Origin: Methylococcales bacterium
GTDB taxonomy: Bacteria > Pseudomonadota > Gammaproteobacteria > Methylococcales > Methylomonadaceae
Length of the DNA: 64,000 nt
Reading direction: 5' to 3'
Assembly: GCA_026399015.1 (NCBI GenBank)
Contig: JAPLRS010000046.1
Coordinates: 1-64,000 of the forward strand
A model generated the notes under the pieces. The model had not been told where the DNA came from and made no database searches. It was given only the letters and a program-made list of their open reading frames with translations. Every line of letters begins with the position of its first letter. Positions within the stretch are counted from its first letter, which is position 1. Shown here piece after piece: positions 37,366 to 46,694 of the stretch. The translations under genes and the position numbers were made by a program.

Positions 37366-38691
37366 ATGTCGAAGACTCTTATTAAATTAATCGTTATAAG
37401 ATTACTATTAAGCTTAATTTTATTTAGCGCCCAAAGCCAAGCCCAAACGATTTCTCTAGATGAAACGCTTACGATCTTCTATCAACGCAATCTAGATTTA
37501 ATAGCCGCTCGTTATAATGTGGATCAGGCACTTGCAGAAAGTATTGCAGCCACTGCAATTCCTAATCCTACAGTCAGTTTTCAAATTGGAGAGCTCAGTA
37601 GTAGCAATCTTAATAAAGGCGCAAGCGCTACAGGTTGCAATCACAGTGCAAACATTTCTTGTGGGCCGGCAGAATATTACACTTTTAGTCAATTAATCGA
37701 AGTTGCCGGTAAGCGTGGCTTAAGGGAACAGAGTAGCAACTTTGCATCACAAGCAGCAGAAAGCGACTTTCGCGATGCACTACGCATTTTGACTAATTTA
37801 GTTAGGATCCAATACTATCAACTTTTGCAAGCTCAAAAATACCGAGAACTCACTCAAGAAATTGTCGAGCATTATCAGGTTCTATCTCAAGCTAATAAGT
37901 TACGCTTAAGTAGTGGTGATATTTCAGAATCAGACTTTTTAAGAGTAAAAATGGAAGCCATGCGGGCAGAAACAGACTTAGATAATGCGCAAACAGTCGT
38001 CATTACAGCCCAAACAGATTTGGCAGTCGTGCTACGTTGGCCAGAAAAAACATTACAATTCGAAGCCCAAGAATTATGGCCGGAACCCAAAAACCTACCC
38101 ATTAATAATGAAGACAGCTTAATTGCCCAAGCCTTACAAAATCGCCCTGATTTACAGGCTAATCAATTACGTGCAGAACAAGCAGATAAACAATTAGATT
38201 TAGCCCAACGCCTTAAATATCCTGATGTAACCGTAACAGTTGGCTATGCTAGAGACCCAAGTAATAATGCCCTCAACTCTGGTTTTGTGGGCTTAAGCGT
38301 GCCTTTACCGCTATTTTATCAATACAAAGGTGAAACAGATAAAGCACAAGTTAATCTCAGCCAAAATAGACTACTTGCAGAACAAACAGTCCTATCAATT
38401 CGTAAAGATATTATCAGTGCCTTAGCAACATGGAAAAGTGCGGACAAAATTGTACAACGTTTTAAGACTGGTTTATTAACCGATGCTCTGACTATTCGAA
38501 AAAGTGCAGAACTCGCCTACAGTAAGGGTGCAACCAGTGTTTTGGATTTTATCGAGGCCCAGCGTAGTTATAAGAATATCATGCATGATTATTACACCGC
38601 AGAAATTAATAGAGCTAACGCTTACTACGATTTAGAAAAAGCCTTAGGTACAGAAACCACAGCACCCCATCAGCACTTAGACTCTCAGTAG
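37366..38691 (+). CDS. czcC: CzcC-like outer membrane channel (second pump)
   Basis: This TolC-family channel of 441 residues is taken from ATG 37366, which starts a normal signal peptide (MSKTLIKLIVIRLLLSLILF, cut after AQA). The longer frame from 37273 would place a second hydrophobic segment in front. OEP features include NPTVSFQIGEL, a loop with two cysteines (TGCNHSANISCG, typical of CzcC-like proteins) and AYSKGATSVLDFIEAQRSY before the last helix. It is the first gene of the right-hand pump operon. Confidence 0.87.
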   Translation: MSKTLIKLIVIRLLLSLILFSAQSQAQTISLDETLTIFYQRNLDLIAARYNVDQALAESIAATAIPNPTVSFQIGELSSSNLNKGASATGCNHSANISCGPAEYYTFSQLIEVAGKRGLREQSSNFASQAAESDFRDALRILTNLVRIQYYQLLQAQKYRELTQEIVEHYQVLSQANKLRLSSGDISESDFLRVKMEAMRAETDLDNAQTVVITAQTDLAVVLRWPEKTLQFEAQELWPEPKNLPINNEDSLIAQALQNRPDLQANQLRAEQADKQLDLAQRLKYPDVTVTVGYARDPSNNALNSGFVGLSVPLPLFYQYKGETDKAQVNLSQNRLLAEQTVLSIRKDIISALATWKSADKIVQRFKTGLLTDALTIRKSAELAYSKGATSVLDFIEAQRSYKNIMHDYYTAEINRANAYYDLEKALGTETTAPHQHLDSQ

Positions 38692-38722
38692 TCTGAAATA
38701 TAGAACCGAATAGTAACTAATA

Positions 38723-39895
38723 GTGAATAACCATAAAACAATGCCATTTACCAATAGAAAAAAACGTCTTTATTGCCTACTTTTTTCCTTAGCTGTCATA
38801 ACTGCCTGCTCTGAATCGGCGGATAAAACCACAGCACCCAACATAGCAACTAAAATACCTGGCGAAGTTCGTTTAGCCATTAACTCCCCTAAAAAAGCTT
38901 ACATCAAAACAACTAGACTGTCTTTAGCACAACACCCTTTAATGGAACCCTTAACAGGTAAAATTAACTATAACGAGAACACTACTTCCAGAGTTAGTTC
39001 GCCTGTATCAGGACGCGTCATTTCAACGCCAATTGCACTGGGCGCTATTGTTGAAGCAGGTACAAATTTACTTGAATTAGACAGCCCAGATGTTGCCGAC
39101 GCGGAAGCTAATTACGCTAAAGCCCAAGCAGACCTTATTTTAGCTAATAAAAACACCATCCGCCAACAAGAACTCTATAACGGAAAAGCCACTTCTCAAA
39201 AAGAATTAGAACGCGCACAAGACGACTTTAATGCGGCAAAAAGTGAAGTTCAGCGCGCTAAAGATCGCTTAAAAAATCTACACATAGACGCAGACCAAAA
39301 TGACGGGCGTTTTAAATTAAAATCACCGCTCGCAGGTATTGTGGTTGAAAAAAATGTAAACCCTGGTAATGAAGTGCGTCCAGAGTTTGAAACACCTCTA
39401 TTTGTAGTCTCTAATACCAAAAAACTGACACTACTCATGGCTATTTTTGAAATTAACTTAAGCAAAATCAAATTAGGCCAGAATCTATCTATTTCGGTTC
39501 CTGCTTATCTAAATCGTAATTTTCCAGCAAGTGTCGAATACATTGGTCAAGTATTAGATGAAAAAACTCGGTCGATCCAAGTGCGCTGTGATTTACCAAA
39601 TCCAGAAGGCCTATTATTACCTGGCATGTATGCCACCATTAATGTTGAAAGTGCGCCAAATGATAAAGCAATTGTTATCCCATTAACGGCAGTTTTTACA
39701 GAAGGCGAGGCAGATTATGTGTTTATTGCCTTAGACGAAAACAATTATCAACAACGAGAAGTTGAGATTGACCTACGTTTAAAAGACAAAGCCGTTATTA
39801 GTAAAGGCCTACAAGAAAATGAACTCTTAGTTACTGAAGGTGCATTAACATTGCGCTCAGAAGAAGAAGTTGAAACCAGTAGCGACAAAAACTAG
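38723..39895 (+). CDS. czcB: CzcB-like periplasmic adaptor lipoprotein
   Basis: This 390-residue adaptor begins at GTG 38723 or, perhaps better, ATG 38741 (MPFTNRKKRLYC). A lipoprotein-type signal ends VITAC near residue 29, so it is probably lipid-anchored to the membrane. Lipoyl parts are VSSPVSGRVISTPIALGAIV and FKLKSPLAGIVVEKNVNPG, with a coiled hairpin (AEANYAKAQADLILANKN) between them. Barrel and proximal domains follow. It connects the CzcA-like pump to the CzcC-like channel. Gap to czcA is 21 bp. Confidence 0.9.
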   Translation: MNNHKTMPFTNRKKRLYCLLFSLAVITACSESADKTTAPNIATKIPGEVRLAINSPKKAYIKTTRLSLAQHPLMEPLTGKINYNENTTSRVSSPVSGRVISTPIALGAIVEAGTNLLELDSPDVADAEANYAKAQADLILANKNTIRQQELYNGKATSQKELERAQDDFNAAKSEVQRAKDRLKNLHIDADQNDGRFKLKSPLAGIVVEKNVNPGNEVRPEFETPLFVVSNTKKLTLLMAIFEINLSKIKLGQNLSISVPAYLNRNFPASVEYIGQVLDEKTRSIQVRCDLPNPEGLLLPGMYATINVESAPNDKAIVIPLTAVFTEGEADYVFIALDENNYQQREVEIDLRLKDKAVISKGLQENELLVTEGALTLRSEEEVETSSDKN

Positions 39896-39916
39896 TGCTT
39901 TGTAGAGAATTTAAAA

Positions 39917-42900
39917 ATGATTGAAAACCTTATTGCTTTTTGTCTACAGCAGCGCCTGATGGTTATTGGCGCAACCTTTGCCATTGCTATTTCAGGCATT
40001 ATTGCTTTTGAAAAACTACCCGTTCAAGCTTTCCCTGATGTACAAAATGTTTTTGTACAAGTTGTCACTCAATATCCTGGCCAAGCGCCAGAAGAAGTCG
40101 AGAAATTAATTTCATTACCCATTGAGCGCGTCATGAATGGCCTGCCACATTTAATGAATATGCGCTCAGTGTCCATCTTTGGACTCTCTGTAGTGACATT
40201 AACTTTTGACGACAATGCGGAAGATTATTTTTCCCGCCAACAAGTCTTGGAACGCATCCAAAATGCGGATATTCCTGATAATGCTAAACCGCAACTAGGA
40301 CCGTTATCAACTGGCGTAGGCGAAATTCTGCGTTATGTTATTGAAGCGAAAAACTTATCTCTTGTTGAACAACGTGCGCTACAAGACTGGGTTATTGAGC
40401 CTAAAATTCGTTCTGTTCAAGGTATCGCGGATGTAGTCTCTTATGGCGGTGGCGTTAAAGAATATAAGGTTGCAGCCAACCCTGATCGATTAAAAAATTA
40501 CAATGTTGAACTCCAACAAGTCTTTGATGCAATTTCTGCAAATAATACTAATACCGGTGGCGGTTATATCGCCTATGGCGATGAAGCTCTAGTCGTAAGA
40601 GGGATAGGGCTTTTAAAATCTGCCGATGAAATCGGTGAAATAGTTGTTGATAGTAATGATGGCGTACCCATTCGAATTAAGGATGTAGCTGATGTCTCGG
40701 TGGGGCCACAGCCACGCACCGGAATCGTTGCTAAAAATCAACAAGACGACATCGTAGAAGGCATCGTTCTGCTTATTAAAGGCCAAGATGCAGTTAATGT
40801 CCTAAGTGGTGTAAAACAAAAAATCCAAGAATTAAATGAATTCGGCTTACCTGCAGGCGTAAAAATCATTCCAATTTATGACAGAACCGAGTTAGTTGGC
40901 CATACCGTTCACACGGTTGGACATAATATGCTTGAGGGTGCGGCATTAATTATGATTATTTTATTGGTCTTTCTGCGCCGCTTTATGGCCGCATTTCTAG
41001 TCACGTTAATTATTCCTTTATCCTTATTATTTGCTTTTATTTTAGTGGATCTCGGAGGTATCTCTGCAAACCTTATTTCCTTAGGAGCCATTGATTTCGG
41101 GATCATTGTGGATAGTGCTGTGGTATTAGTAGAAGCCGTCATGGTACAAGTCACTCTCGATTTACATAAAAACGTAGATCTACGGCATTTAAGACAGACT
41201 TTATTAGTCACAGCCACTGAAATGGGTAGACCGATCTTATTTTCTAAAGCCATTATTATTATCGCTTTTTTACCTATTTTTACCTTCCAACGCGTCGAAG
41301 CTAAAATATTCTCCCCTATGGCTTATACACTCAGTTTTGCCTTGGTTGCTTCAATGTTGTTTAGTCTCACTTTTGTGCCCGCCATGCTCACCTATTTGTT
41401 GGGGCCAAACATTTCTGAAACCCATAATCCACTCGTTGAAGCGATGGAAAAGCATTACCGCCACTTAATCGAATGGGTACTTAAACATGCGCGAATTGTC
41501 TTTATTACCGCCGTTGCGACTTTAATATTAAGCTTTATGTCTGTCCGATTTATCGGCACAGAGTTCATGCCAAAATTAGATGAAGGTAATATCTGGTTAA
41601 CAATAACATTACCGACACCTGTTTCTTTAACAACAGCCAAAGAAGTTGAGCAACAAGTCCGAGATAAACTCGAAACCTTTACCGAAGCCAAAATGGTCTT
41701 AACTCAACTCGGTCGTCCAGAGGATGGTACAGATCCCAAAGGTTTTAATAACCTTGAAGTTTTAATCGATTTAAATCCTAAAGAAACTTGGCGTTATAAA
41801 AAGAAAGATGATCTTGTCCAAGCGATGGATAAATCACTTTCTATCTTCCCAGGGATTTTGACTAACTTTTCTCAAGTCATCCAAGATAATGTTGAAGAAG
41901 CTATTTCAGGTGTAAAAGGTGAGATAGCGATTAAAATTTTTGGCAGTGATCTTAAAACATTGCAAGACCGAGCCGATCAAGTAACCCACATATTAGCATC
42001 TATTCAGGGTGCAACCGATGTCGCAGCAGAACAGCAAGCAGGACTCGCTCAAGTCATGATTGATATTGACCGGAATAAAGTCTCTCGTTATGGCATCAAT
42101 ATTTCTGATGTTGAAGAGGTCATTGAAATGGGTATGGGCGGCAAATCAGCCTCTAAGTTCTTAGAAGGTGAACGCCGCTTTGATATCACGGTGCGCTATG
42201 CAGAGAATGCCCGTAATTCAGTTGCAGGATTAGAAAACCTAACGGTAAAAACTCCTAATGGTTCGCGCATACCCCTAGCAGAATTAGCCACTATCAAAAT
42301 CAATCAAGGCGCCTCACGAATTAGTAGAGAAGACAATATGCGTAGAATTGCCATAAAATGTAACCTTATAAACCGAGATCAAGGCAGTTTCGTGGCGGAA
42401 GCTCAACAAAAAGTAGCTGCACAAGTTGATTTACCACCCGGTTACCGTATCGTTTGGAGCGGTCAATTTGAAAATCAACAAAGAGCAATGAAGCGCTTAG
42501 CCGTTATCGTGCCTATCAGTTTAGGATTAATATTTGTACTCTTATTCTGGGCATTTATGTCTATAAAAAATGCTTTATTGATCTTGATGAATGTACCTTT
42601 TGCGATGATCGGTGGTATTCTTATTCTGTTAGCTACTGGCATTAACCTAAGTGTTTCTGCAGCTGTAGGCTTTATTGCATTATTTGGAATTGCAGTACAA
42701 AATGGCGTTATTCTGGTTTCACAACTAAATAAATTACGCAGGGAAGGTCAAACTTTACATGACGCCATTGTCAATGGTTCAGTAAGTCGATTAAGACCTG
42801 TAGTAATGACAGCTATGATGGCAATGTTAGGACTTTTTCCTGCGGCCTTATCTACCAGTGTAGGATCTGAAACAGCCAAACCTTTTGCCGTCGTTATCAT

Positions 42901-42985
42901 TGGTGGATTATTAACGGCTACGCTTTTAACATTAACGCTACTTCCTGCACTGTATAGATATTTTGCTGAACCTGACGAACTATAA
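39917..42985 (+). CDS. czcA: Heavy-metal RND efflux pump, CzcA-like type
   Basis: This 1022-residue RND proton antiporter carries the HME1/HME2 motif in TM4: DFGIIVD at 393-399 and Glu406, matching the functional Asp-Asp-Glu triad known from CzcA of Cupriavidus. This predicts divalent cations (Zn, Co, Cd or Ni). The N-terminus MIENLIAFCLQQRLMVIGAT and AFPDVQNVFVQVVTQYPGQA are typical. It differs clearly from the CusA-like pump on the other side, so the two operons are not a recent duplication. Confidence 0.93.
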   Translation: MIENLIAFCLQQRLMVIGATFAIAISGIIAFEKLPVQAFPDVQNVFVQVVTQYPGQAPEEVEKLISLPIERVMNGLPHLMNMRSVSIFGLSVVTLTFDDNAEDYFSRQQVLERIQNADIPDNAKPQLGPLSTGVGEILRYVIEAKNLSLVEQRALQDWVIEPKIRSVQGIADVVSYGGGVKEYKVAANPDRLKNYNVELQQVFDAISANNTNTGGGYIAYGDEALVVRGIGLLKSADEIGEIVVDSNDGVPIRIKDVADVSVGPQPRTGIVAKNQQDDIVEGIVLLIKGQDAVNVLSGVKQKIQELNEFGLPAGVKIIPIYDRTELVGHTVHTVGHNMLEGAALIMIILLVFLRRFMAAFLVTLIIPLSLLFAFILVDLGGISANLISLGAIDFGIIVDSAVVLVEAVMVQVTLDLHKNVDLRHLRQTLLVTATEMGRPILFSKAIIIIAFLPIFTFQRVEAKIFSPMAYTLSFALVASMLFSLTFVPAMLTYLLGPNISETHNPLVEAMEKHYRHLIEWVLKHARIVFITAVATLILSFMSVRFIGTEFMPKLDEGNIWLTITLPTPVSLTTAKEVEQQVRDKLETFTEAKMVLTQLGRPEDGTDPKGFNNLEVLIDLNPKETWRYKKKDDLVQAMDKSLSIFPGILTNFSQVIQDNVEEAISGVKGEIAIKIFGSDLKTLQDRADQVTHILASIQGATDVAAEQQAGLAQVMIDIDRNKVSRYGINISDVEEVIEMGMGGKSASKFLEGERRFDITVRYAENARNSVAGLENLTVKTPNGSRIPLAELATIKINQGASRISREDNMRRIAIKCNLINRDQGSFVAEAQQKVAAQVDLPPGYRIVWSGQFENQQRAMKRLAVIVPISLGLIFVLLFWAFMSIKNALLILMNVPFAMIGGILILLATGINLSVSAAVGFIALFGIAVQNGVILVSQLNKLRREGQTLHDAIVNGSVSRLRPVVMTAMMAMLGLFPAALSTSVGSETAKPFAVVIIGGLLTATLLTLTLLPALYRYFAEPDEL

Positions 42986-42998
42986 ACCTTAGTGAATT

Positions 42999-43325
42999 AT
43001 GAAAGAAATACGCGCCTTTATTCAGCCTCATAAACTCAACCATGTCACAATGGCCTTATTAGAAATTCCAAATTTCCCTGGCATGTCAGTCATAGACTGT
43101 GATGGTTTTGGCAGAGAGCGCACCCAACATATTCAAGACTACAAACCCTTTCTACCTAAAAAACGTATCGAAATATTTGCCCCTGAGCAGTTAGTTGAAA
43201 GTATTTTTCAGACGATAATGAAGTCAGCCTTCAGCGGCCAACATGGAGATGGTAAGGTCTATATTATTGATATGTTAGAAGGCGGGCGCATTAGCACTCA
43301 AGAACGCCAAGCCGACCTCGGATAG
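42999..43325 (+). CDS. P-II-like protein of the CzcCBA operon
   Basis: This 108-residue member of the P-II superfamily begins MKEIRAFIQPHKLNHVTMAL. A shortened T-loop region follows around DCDGFGRERTQHIQDYKPF, then KKRIEIFAPEQLVESIFQTI and the C-terminal GKVYIIDMLEGGRISTQER, resembling the nucleotide-binding B-loop of P-II. It lies 13 bp after czcA. Similar proteins accompany Czc/Cus pumps and are thought to bind metals or adenylates; this is inference. It is not homologous in close detail to the DUF3240 gene of the left operon. Confidence 0.85.
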   Translation: MKEIRAFIQPHKLNHVTMALLEIPNFPGMSVIDCDGFGRERTQHIQDYKPFLPKKRIEIFAPEQLVESIFQTIMKSAFSGQHGDGKVYIIDMLEGGRISTQERQADLG

Positions 43326-43363
43326 ATTACAAAAACCAACTTTTTAAAAACACAAAACTGAGT

Positions 43364-44320
43364 ATGCCGAATAGTTATCAAATCAAAAACCAATATCACT
43401 GGGGTATTGCTAACATAGTAGAAGAGTTACACGATTTACGCGTGCAATCGTTAGAATATAGGAACAGAAGAGATAACCCACCCAAGCTACCTTCAAAAAA
43501 AGAATTACAAAGCATAGTAGAAGATTTAGGTAGCGTATTATTTCCAAACCGCTTAGGACTGCCAGATCTAAATGACGAAGGTATCGATTACTTCGTCGGA
43601 CACACCTTAGAAAACTTACTGCGCAAACTCTACAAACAAATTAATCGCGAATTAAAGTTTGTCTCTGAACAAAAAGGAGAATCTGCGCATGATGCAGAGC
43701 AAGCGATTAATATTGCCAGGCAATTCGCCGCCCAACTACCTACCGTAAGAAAATTACTCGACTCTGACATACAAGCTGCATTTGAGGGCGACCCCGCAGC
43801 TAGAAGCCAAGATGAAGTTCTAGTGTGTTATCCAGGTATTACAGCCATTATTCACCATCGTTTAGCGCATATACTATATCAATTAGGCGCACCGCTAGTG
43901 GCGCGTATTATTTCTGAAATTGCGCACTCGGCAACTGGCATTGATATTCATCCCGGGGCCCAAATAGATGAAAGCTTTTTTATTGATCATGGCACAGGTG
44001 TAGTTATTGGGGAAACAGCCATCATCGGTAAACGCGTGCGTATCTATCAAGCAGTCACTTTGGGCGCTAAACGTTTTGAAAAAGACAGCAATGGGATGTT
44101 GGTAAAAGGTAATGCACGACACCCTATCGTTGAAGATAATGTTGTCATCTATGCAGGAGCTACAATTTTAGGTCGAATTACAATTGGCCAGGGCACAACT
44201 GTGGGTGGAAATGTTTGGCTAACTTATAGCGTTGCACCTAATAGCAATATTACCCAAGCACATGTTCATAGTGATTTATTCCCTGATGACTCCGCTATTA
44301 CTAGGCATTTAACTAAGTAA
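43364..44320 (+). CDS. Serine O-acetyltransferase (EpsC/CysE type)
   Basis: This 318-residue enzyme makes O-acetylserine for cysteine synthesis. It has a long helical N-terminal part (about 1-170). A left-handed hexapeptide helix follows, with [40 protein letters not shown] and the catalytic His-Asp region. It is of the longer EpsC form rather than the enterobacterial CysE. It follows the czc P-II gene by 38 bp on the same strand. Its 3' end overlaps the convergent ald gene by 12 bp. Confidence 0.93.
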   Translation: MPNSYQIKNQYHWGIANIVEELHDLRVQSLEYRNRRDNPPKLPSKKELQSIVEDLGSVLFPNRLGLPDLNDEGIDYFVGHTLENLLRKLYKQINRELKFVSEQKGESAHDAEQAINIARQFAAQLPTVRKLLDSDIQAAFEGDPAARSQDEVLVCYPGITAIIHHRLAHILYQLGAPLVARIISEIAHSATGIDIHPGAQIDESFFIDHGTGVVIGETAIIGKRVRIYQAVTLGAKRFEKDSNGMLVKGNARHPIVEDNVVIYAGATILGRITIGQGTTVGGNVWLTYSVAPNSNITQAHVHSDLFPDDSAITRHLTK

Positions 44321-45421
44321 GGCTTTTAATGCGGGTGTATAACTAAAACCAAATGCCTCTGCTACCGCCTGATAAGTTACTAAACCTTTATGGATATTAA
44401 GTCCGTGTTGCAAAGCTTTATTCTTTTGCACGGCATCCACGCCTTCATTTGCCAACTGAAGAGCGAAAGAAAGTGTCTGATTATTTAATGCAAAGGTGCT
44501 GGTTCTAGGCACTGCACCTGGCATATTAGCTACACAATAATGCACAACACCATCAATCTCAAAAGTTGGATGACTATGTGTAGTCGGTCGAGTTGTTTCT
44601 ATACACCCACCTTGATCAACAGCCACATCGACAATAACGGCCCCCTTTCTCATCTTGGGCAACATCTCTCGCCTTACTAACCAAGGCGCTCTAGCACCTG
44701 GAATCAATACGGCTCCAACAACCAAATCAGCTTGATAAACCATTTCTTCTATCGTATGTTCATCGCTGATACGCGTTTGGATCTGGCCACGATAAATATC
44801 ATCTAAATACTTTAATCGATCATGACTGATATCTAAGACGGTAACCTGCGCGCCCATACCTACAGCAACCCTAGCGGCGTTAGTACCGACAATTCCAGCG
44901 CCCAAAATAACTACATTTGCCGGCGCAACACCCGGTACTCCACCCATTAAAACGCCTCGGCCACCATGAGACTTTTGCAAATATATTGCACCGACTTGCG
45001 TAGCCATCCGACCAGCTACTTCACTCATCGGTGTTAATAAAGGTAATTGTCCGGATTCTATTTGCACAGTTTCATAGGCTATAGCTGTTGTGCCACTAGT
45101 CAATAAAGCTTCAGTTAATGGTTTATCAGAAGCTAAATGCAAATAAGTAAACAATAATAAATCGGCACGGAGATAATGATATTCTGCCGCTATAGGTTCT
45201 TTTACTTTAACCACCATCTGTGCAGCCCATACCTCATCCGCACTCGCTACAATTTCTGCACCCGCAGTTAAATATTCTTCATCTGAAATTGCACTACCTA
45301 ATCCAGCACCCTGCTGAACTAAAACTTGATGACCTCGACGCGTTAAAGCTTTAACCGATCCTGGAGTTAATCCTACGCGATATTCGTTATCTTTAATTTC
45401 TTTAGGTAATCCAATTCGCAT
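44309..45421 (-). CDS. ald: Alanine dehydrogenase
   Basis: Ald (370 residues) interconverts alanine and pyruvate plus ammonia with NAD(H). It begins [20 protein letters not shown]. The pyruvate-binding lysine lies in MVVKVKEPI and the catalytic His in [10 protein letters not shown]. The Rossmann fold is [21 protein letters not shown] and the catalytic Asp is in [15 protein letters not shown]. In methanotrophs it is a main route of ammonium assimilation. It follows the degenerate EAL gene by 27 bp on the same strand, so they may share a transcript. Confidence 0.97.
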   Translation of the reverse strand: MRIGLPKEIKDNEYRVGLTPGSVKALTRRGHQVLVQQGAGLGSAISDEEYLTAGAEIVASADEVWAAQMVVKVKEPIAAEYHYLRADLLLFTYLHLASDKPLTEALLTSGTTAIAYETVQIESGQLPLLTPMSEVAGRMATQVGAIYLQKSHGGRGVLMGGVPGVAPANVVILGAGIVGTNAARVAVGMGAQVTVLDISHDRLKYLDDIYRGQIQTRISDEHTIEEMVYQADLVVGAVLIPGARAPWLVRREMLPKMRKGAVIVDVAVDQGGCIETTRPTTHSHPTFEIDGVVHYCVANMPGAVPRTSTFALNNQTLSFALQLANEGVDAVQKNKALQHGLNIHKGLVTYQAVAEAFGFSYTPALKALLS

Positions 45422-45448
45422 AGTTAATTCCTAAACAGCCTAATTTAA

Positions 45449-46336
45449 TTAATAATGATTAGCGTTAGAGGTATAAAGACTCCCAATTACTTGACTAATT
45501 GGGTCTCCCAATACTTCATTATAGTAGTCACCAGCAACCCAATCAAAACCAGAATTTTTTGCTAAGGTCGCAAATTTTATATCTTCAACTTGTTCTAAGA
45601 TACTCTGAGCGCCTAAGGAAGATATCTTTGCATTAAATTGACTTAACTGCTCAAATAATTCATCGCTATGCACTCTAGCCAAAATATTTCGTGCCGATTG
45701 AATAACATATTGAGGTGCTATTTCTGCGATTAACTTAAAGGTTTCAACATCTCTAACAATATAATCAAACTTTAGCGCAATTTGATAACCTCGATTATGA
45801 TAGTTTTCTAAACCTTTTATCAATTCTTTGTAATAAGGCGCATATTGGCTACTCACCGCTAACACAATCACAATATTTTTAGTTTCTAAGCCACATTGTC
45901 TGATAACTTCTTCAAAATAAGCCCCATGATCTTGCTTAATCCCTAAAATATGGCGGGGGTCAACTTCTAAAAATAACTCGCCATCTAAATGCACTATCGT
46001 TAAATAATTTAGCATGTGTACAGTACGCGACAATCTATCAAAATTAATGATAGATTCAGGGTCTTCCACAACAACAGGATTATCAGAGACTAAAGGCTCA
46101 AGGTCATTCGCATAAAGTTGAGGGGAATGATGAGGGTTTACCTGAATTTGAGCGACATGCCCAAATATTTCTGTTGGTCTCAATGCATTTCTTAAAGGAT
46201 TAAGCAATGTATTAACCCGAATAGGTCCAAAAATACCGCTGACCTTTCCATCTTCTAAAATAAAGGGACGTGCACTTGCACGATGTTCTCGACCTAATCG
46301 GTCATTAAAATATTCAACTAAATATTGTAAAGGCAT
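45449..46336 (-). CDS. Degenerate EAL-domain protein
   Basis: This 295-residue cytoplasmic protein follows the outline of an EAL (c-di-GMP phosphodiesterase) domain. None of the catalytic residues remain. The ExLxR signature is replaced by GIFGPIRV (about 34-41), the FVNLSP strand reads LFLEVDPRHI (121-130), LEITES reads IVIVLAVSS (155-163), ALDDFG reads ALKFDY (187-192), and the closing QGYY segment reads VAGDYYNEVLGDP (267-279). It should not hydrolyse c-di-GMP and may instead bind it or a protein partner, as known inactive EAL proteins do. It lies upstream of ald, with a hairpin leader in front. The family assignment is from pattern, not a search. Confidence 0.65.
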   Translation of the reverse strand: MPLQYLVEYFNDRLGREHRASARPFILEDGKVSGIFGPIRVNTLLNPLRNALRPTEIFGHVAQIQVNPHHSPQLYANDLEPLVSDNPVVVEDPESIINFDRLSRTVHMLNYLTIVHLDGELFLEVDPRHILGIKQDHGAYFEEVIRQCGLETKNIVIVLAVSSQYAPYYKELIKGLENYHNRGYQIALKFDYIVRDVETFKLIAEIAPQYVIQSARNILARVHSDELFEQLSQFNAKISSLGAQSILEQVEDIKFATLAKNSGFDWVAGDYYNEVLGDPISQVIGSLYTSNANHY

Positions 46337-46365
46337 AAGTTATTTCCTGAGTTTCTCTCACTCAT

Positions 46366-46390
46366 AAAAAAAAGCGGGCTTATTGCCCGC
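46366..46390 (-). terminator. Intrinsic terminator upstream of the EAL-like gene
   Basis: GCGGGC-TTATT-GCCCGC followed on the minus strand by eight U residues makes a textbook terminator. It ends 30 bp before the EAL-like start, so it lies in the leader of that gene and no coding gene upstream needs it. It therefore marks either an attenuator or the 3' end of a small RNA. Confidence 0.8.
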
Positions 46391-46470
46391 CATAGAGACA
46401 TCCCTGAGGGTAGGAGACGACACTTCAAATAATCCATTATCAAAAGTTAAAGCTAATTAGTTTTTATACT
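46366..46470 (-). ncRNA. Candidate small RNA or attenuated leader
   Basis: The roughly 105-nt minus-strand segment ending at the terminator has a possible -10 (TATAAA near 46465-46470) at its start. It contains a second small dyad (CCCTCAGGG) and two GGA-type motifs. No conserved riboswitch class was recognised. Length, the strong terminator and lack of an upstream gene favour a short RNA; the promoter is weakly supported. Confidence 0.35.
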
Positions 46471-46694
46471 GTAAAAATATTCAGGTAATTGACAGTCATG
46501 GTTTTCTGCATTGGTGGCTAGATTAAATGAATAACCTAACTAAATAAAACGATATAAAAAGATATTTATATCTACAATATCGATAAAAATCCCAAAGAGC
46601 TTAAAGAATTTATTTATCTCCCTTCTAATGACGAGGTAACACAAGAGACTGGGTTTCATATACAATCTGTGTGCACTTTGAAATTGGGAAATTA
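46471..46694. other. AT-rich divergent intergenic region
   Basis: Apart from the candidate leader on the left, this AT-rich gap holds presumed promoters for the DUF1538 operon to the right and the EAL-like gene to the left. I see no gene or strong repeat. Confidence 0.4.

Noticed and set aside
31136-43325. Recent tandem duplication of one metal-efflux operon
   Set aside because: The pumps differ in their TM4 ion-path motifs, the adaptors differ in anchoring, and the P-II-like genes are of different families.
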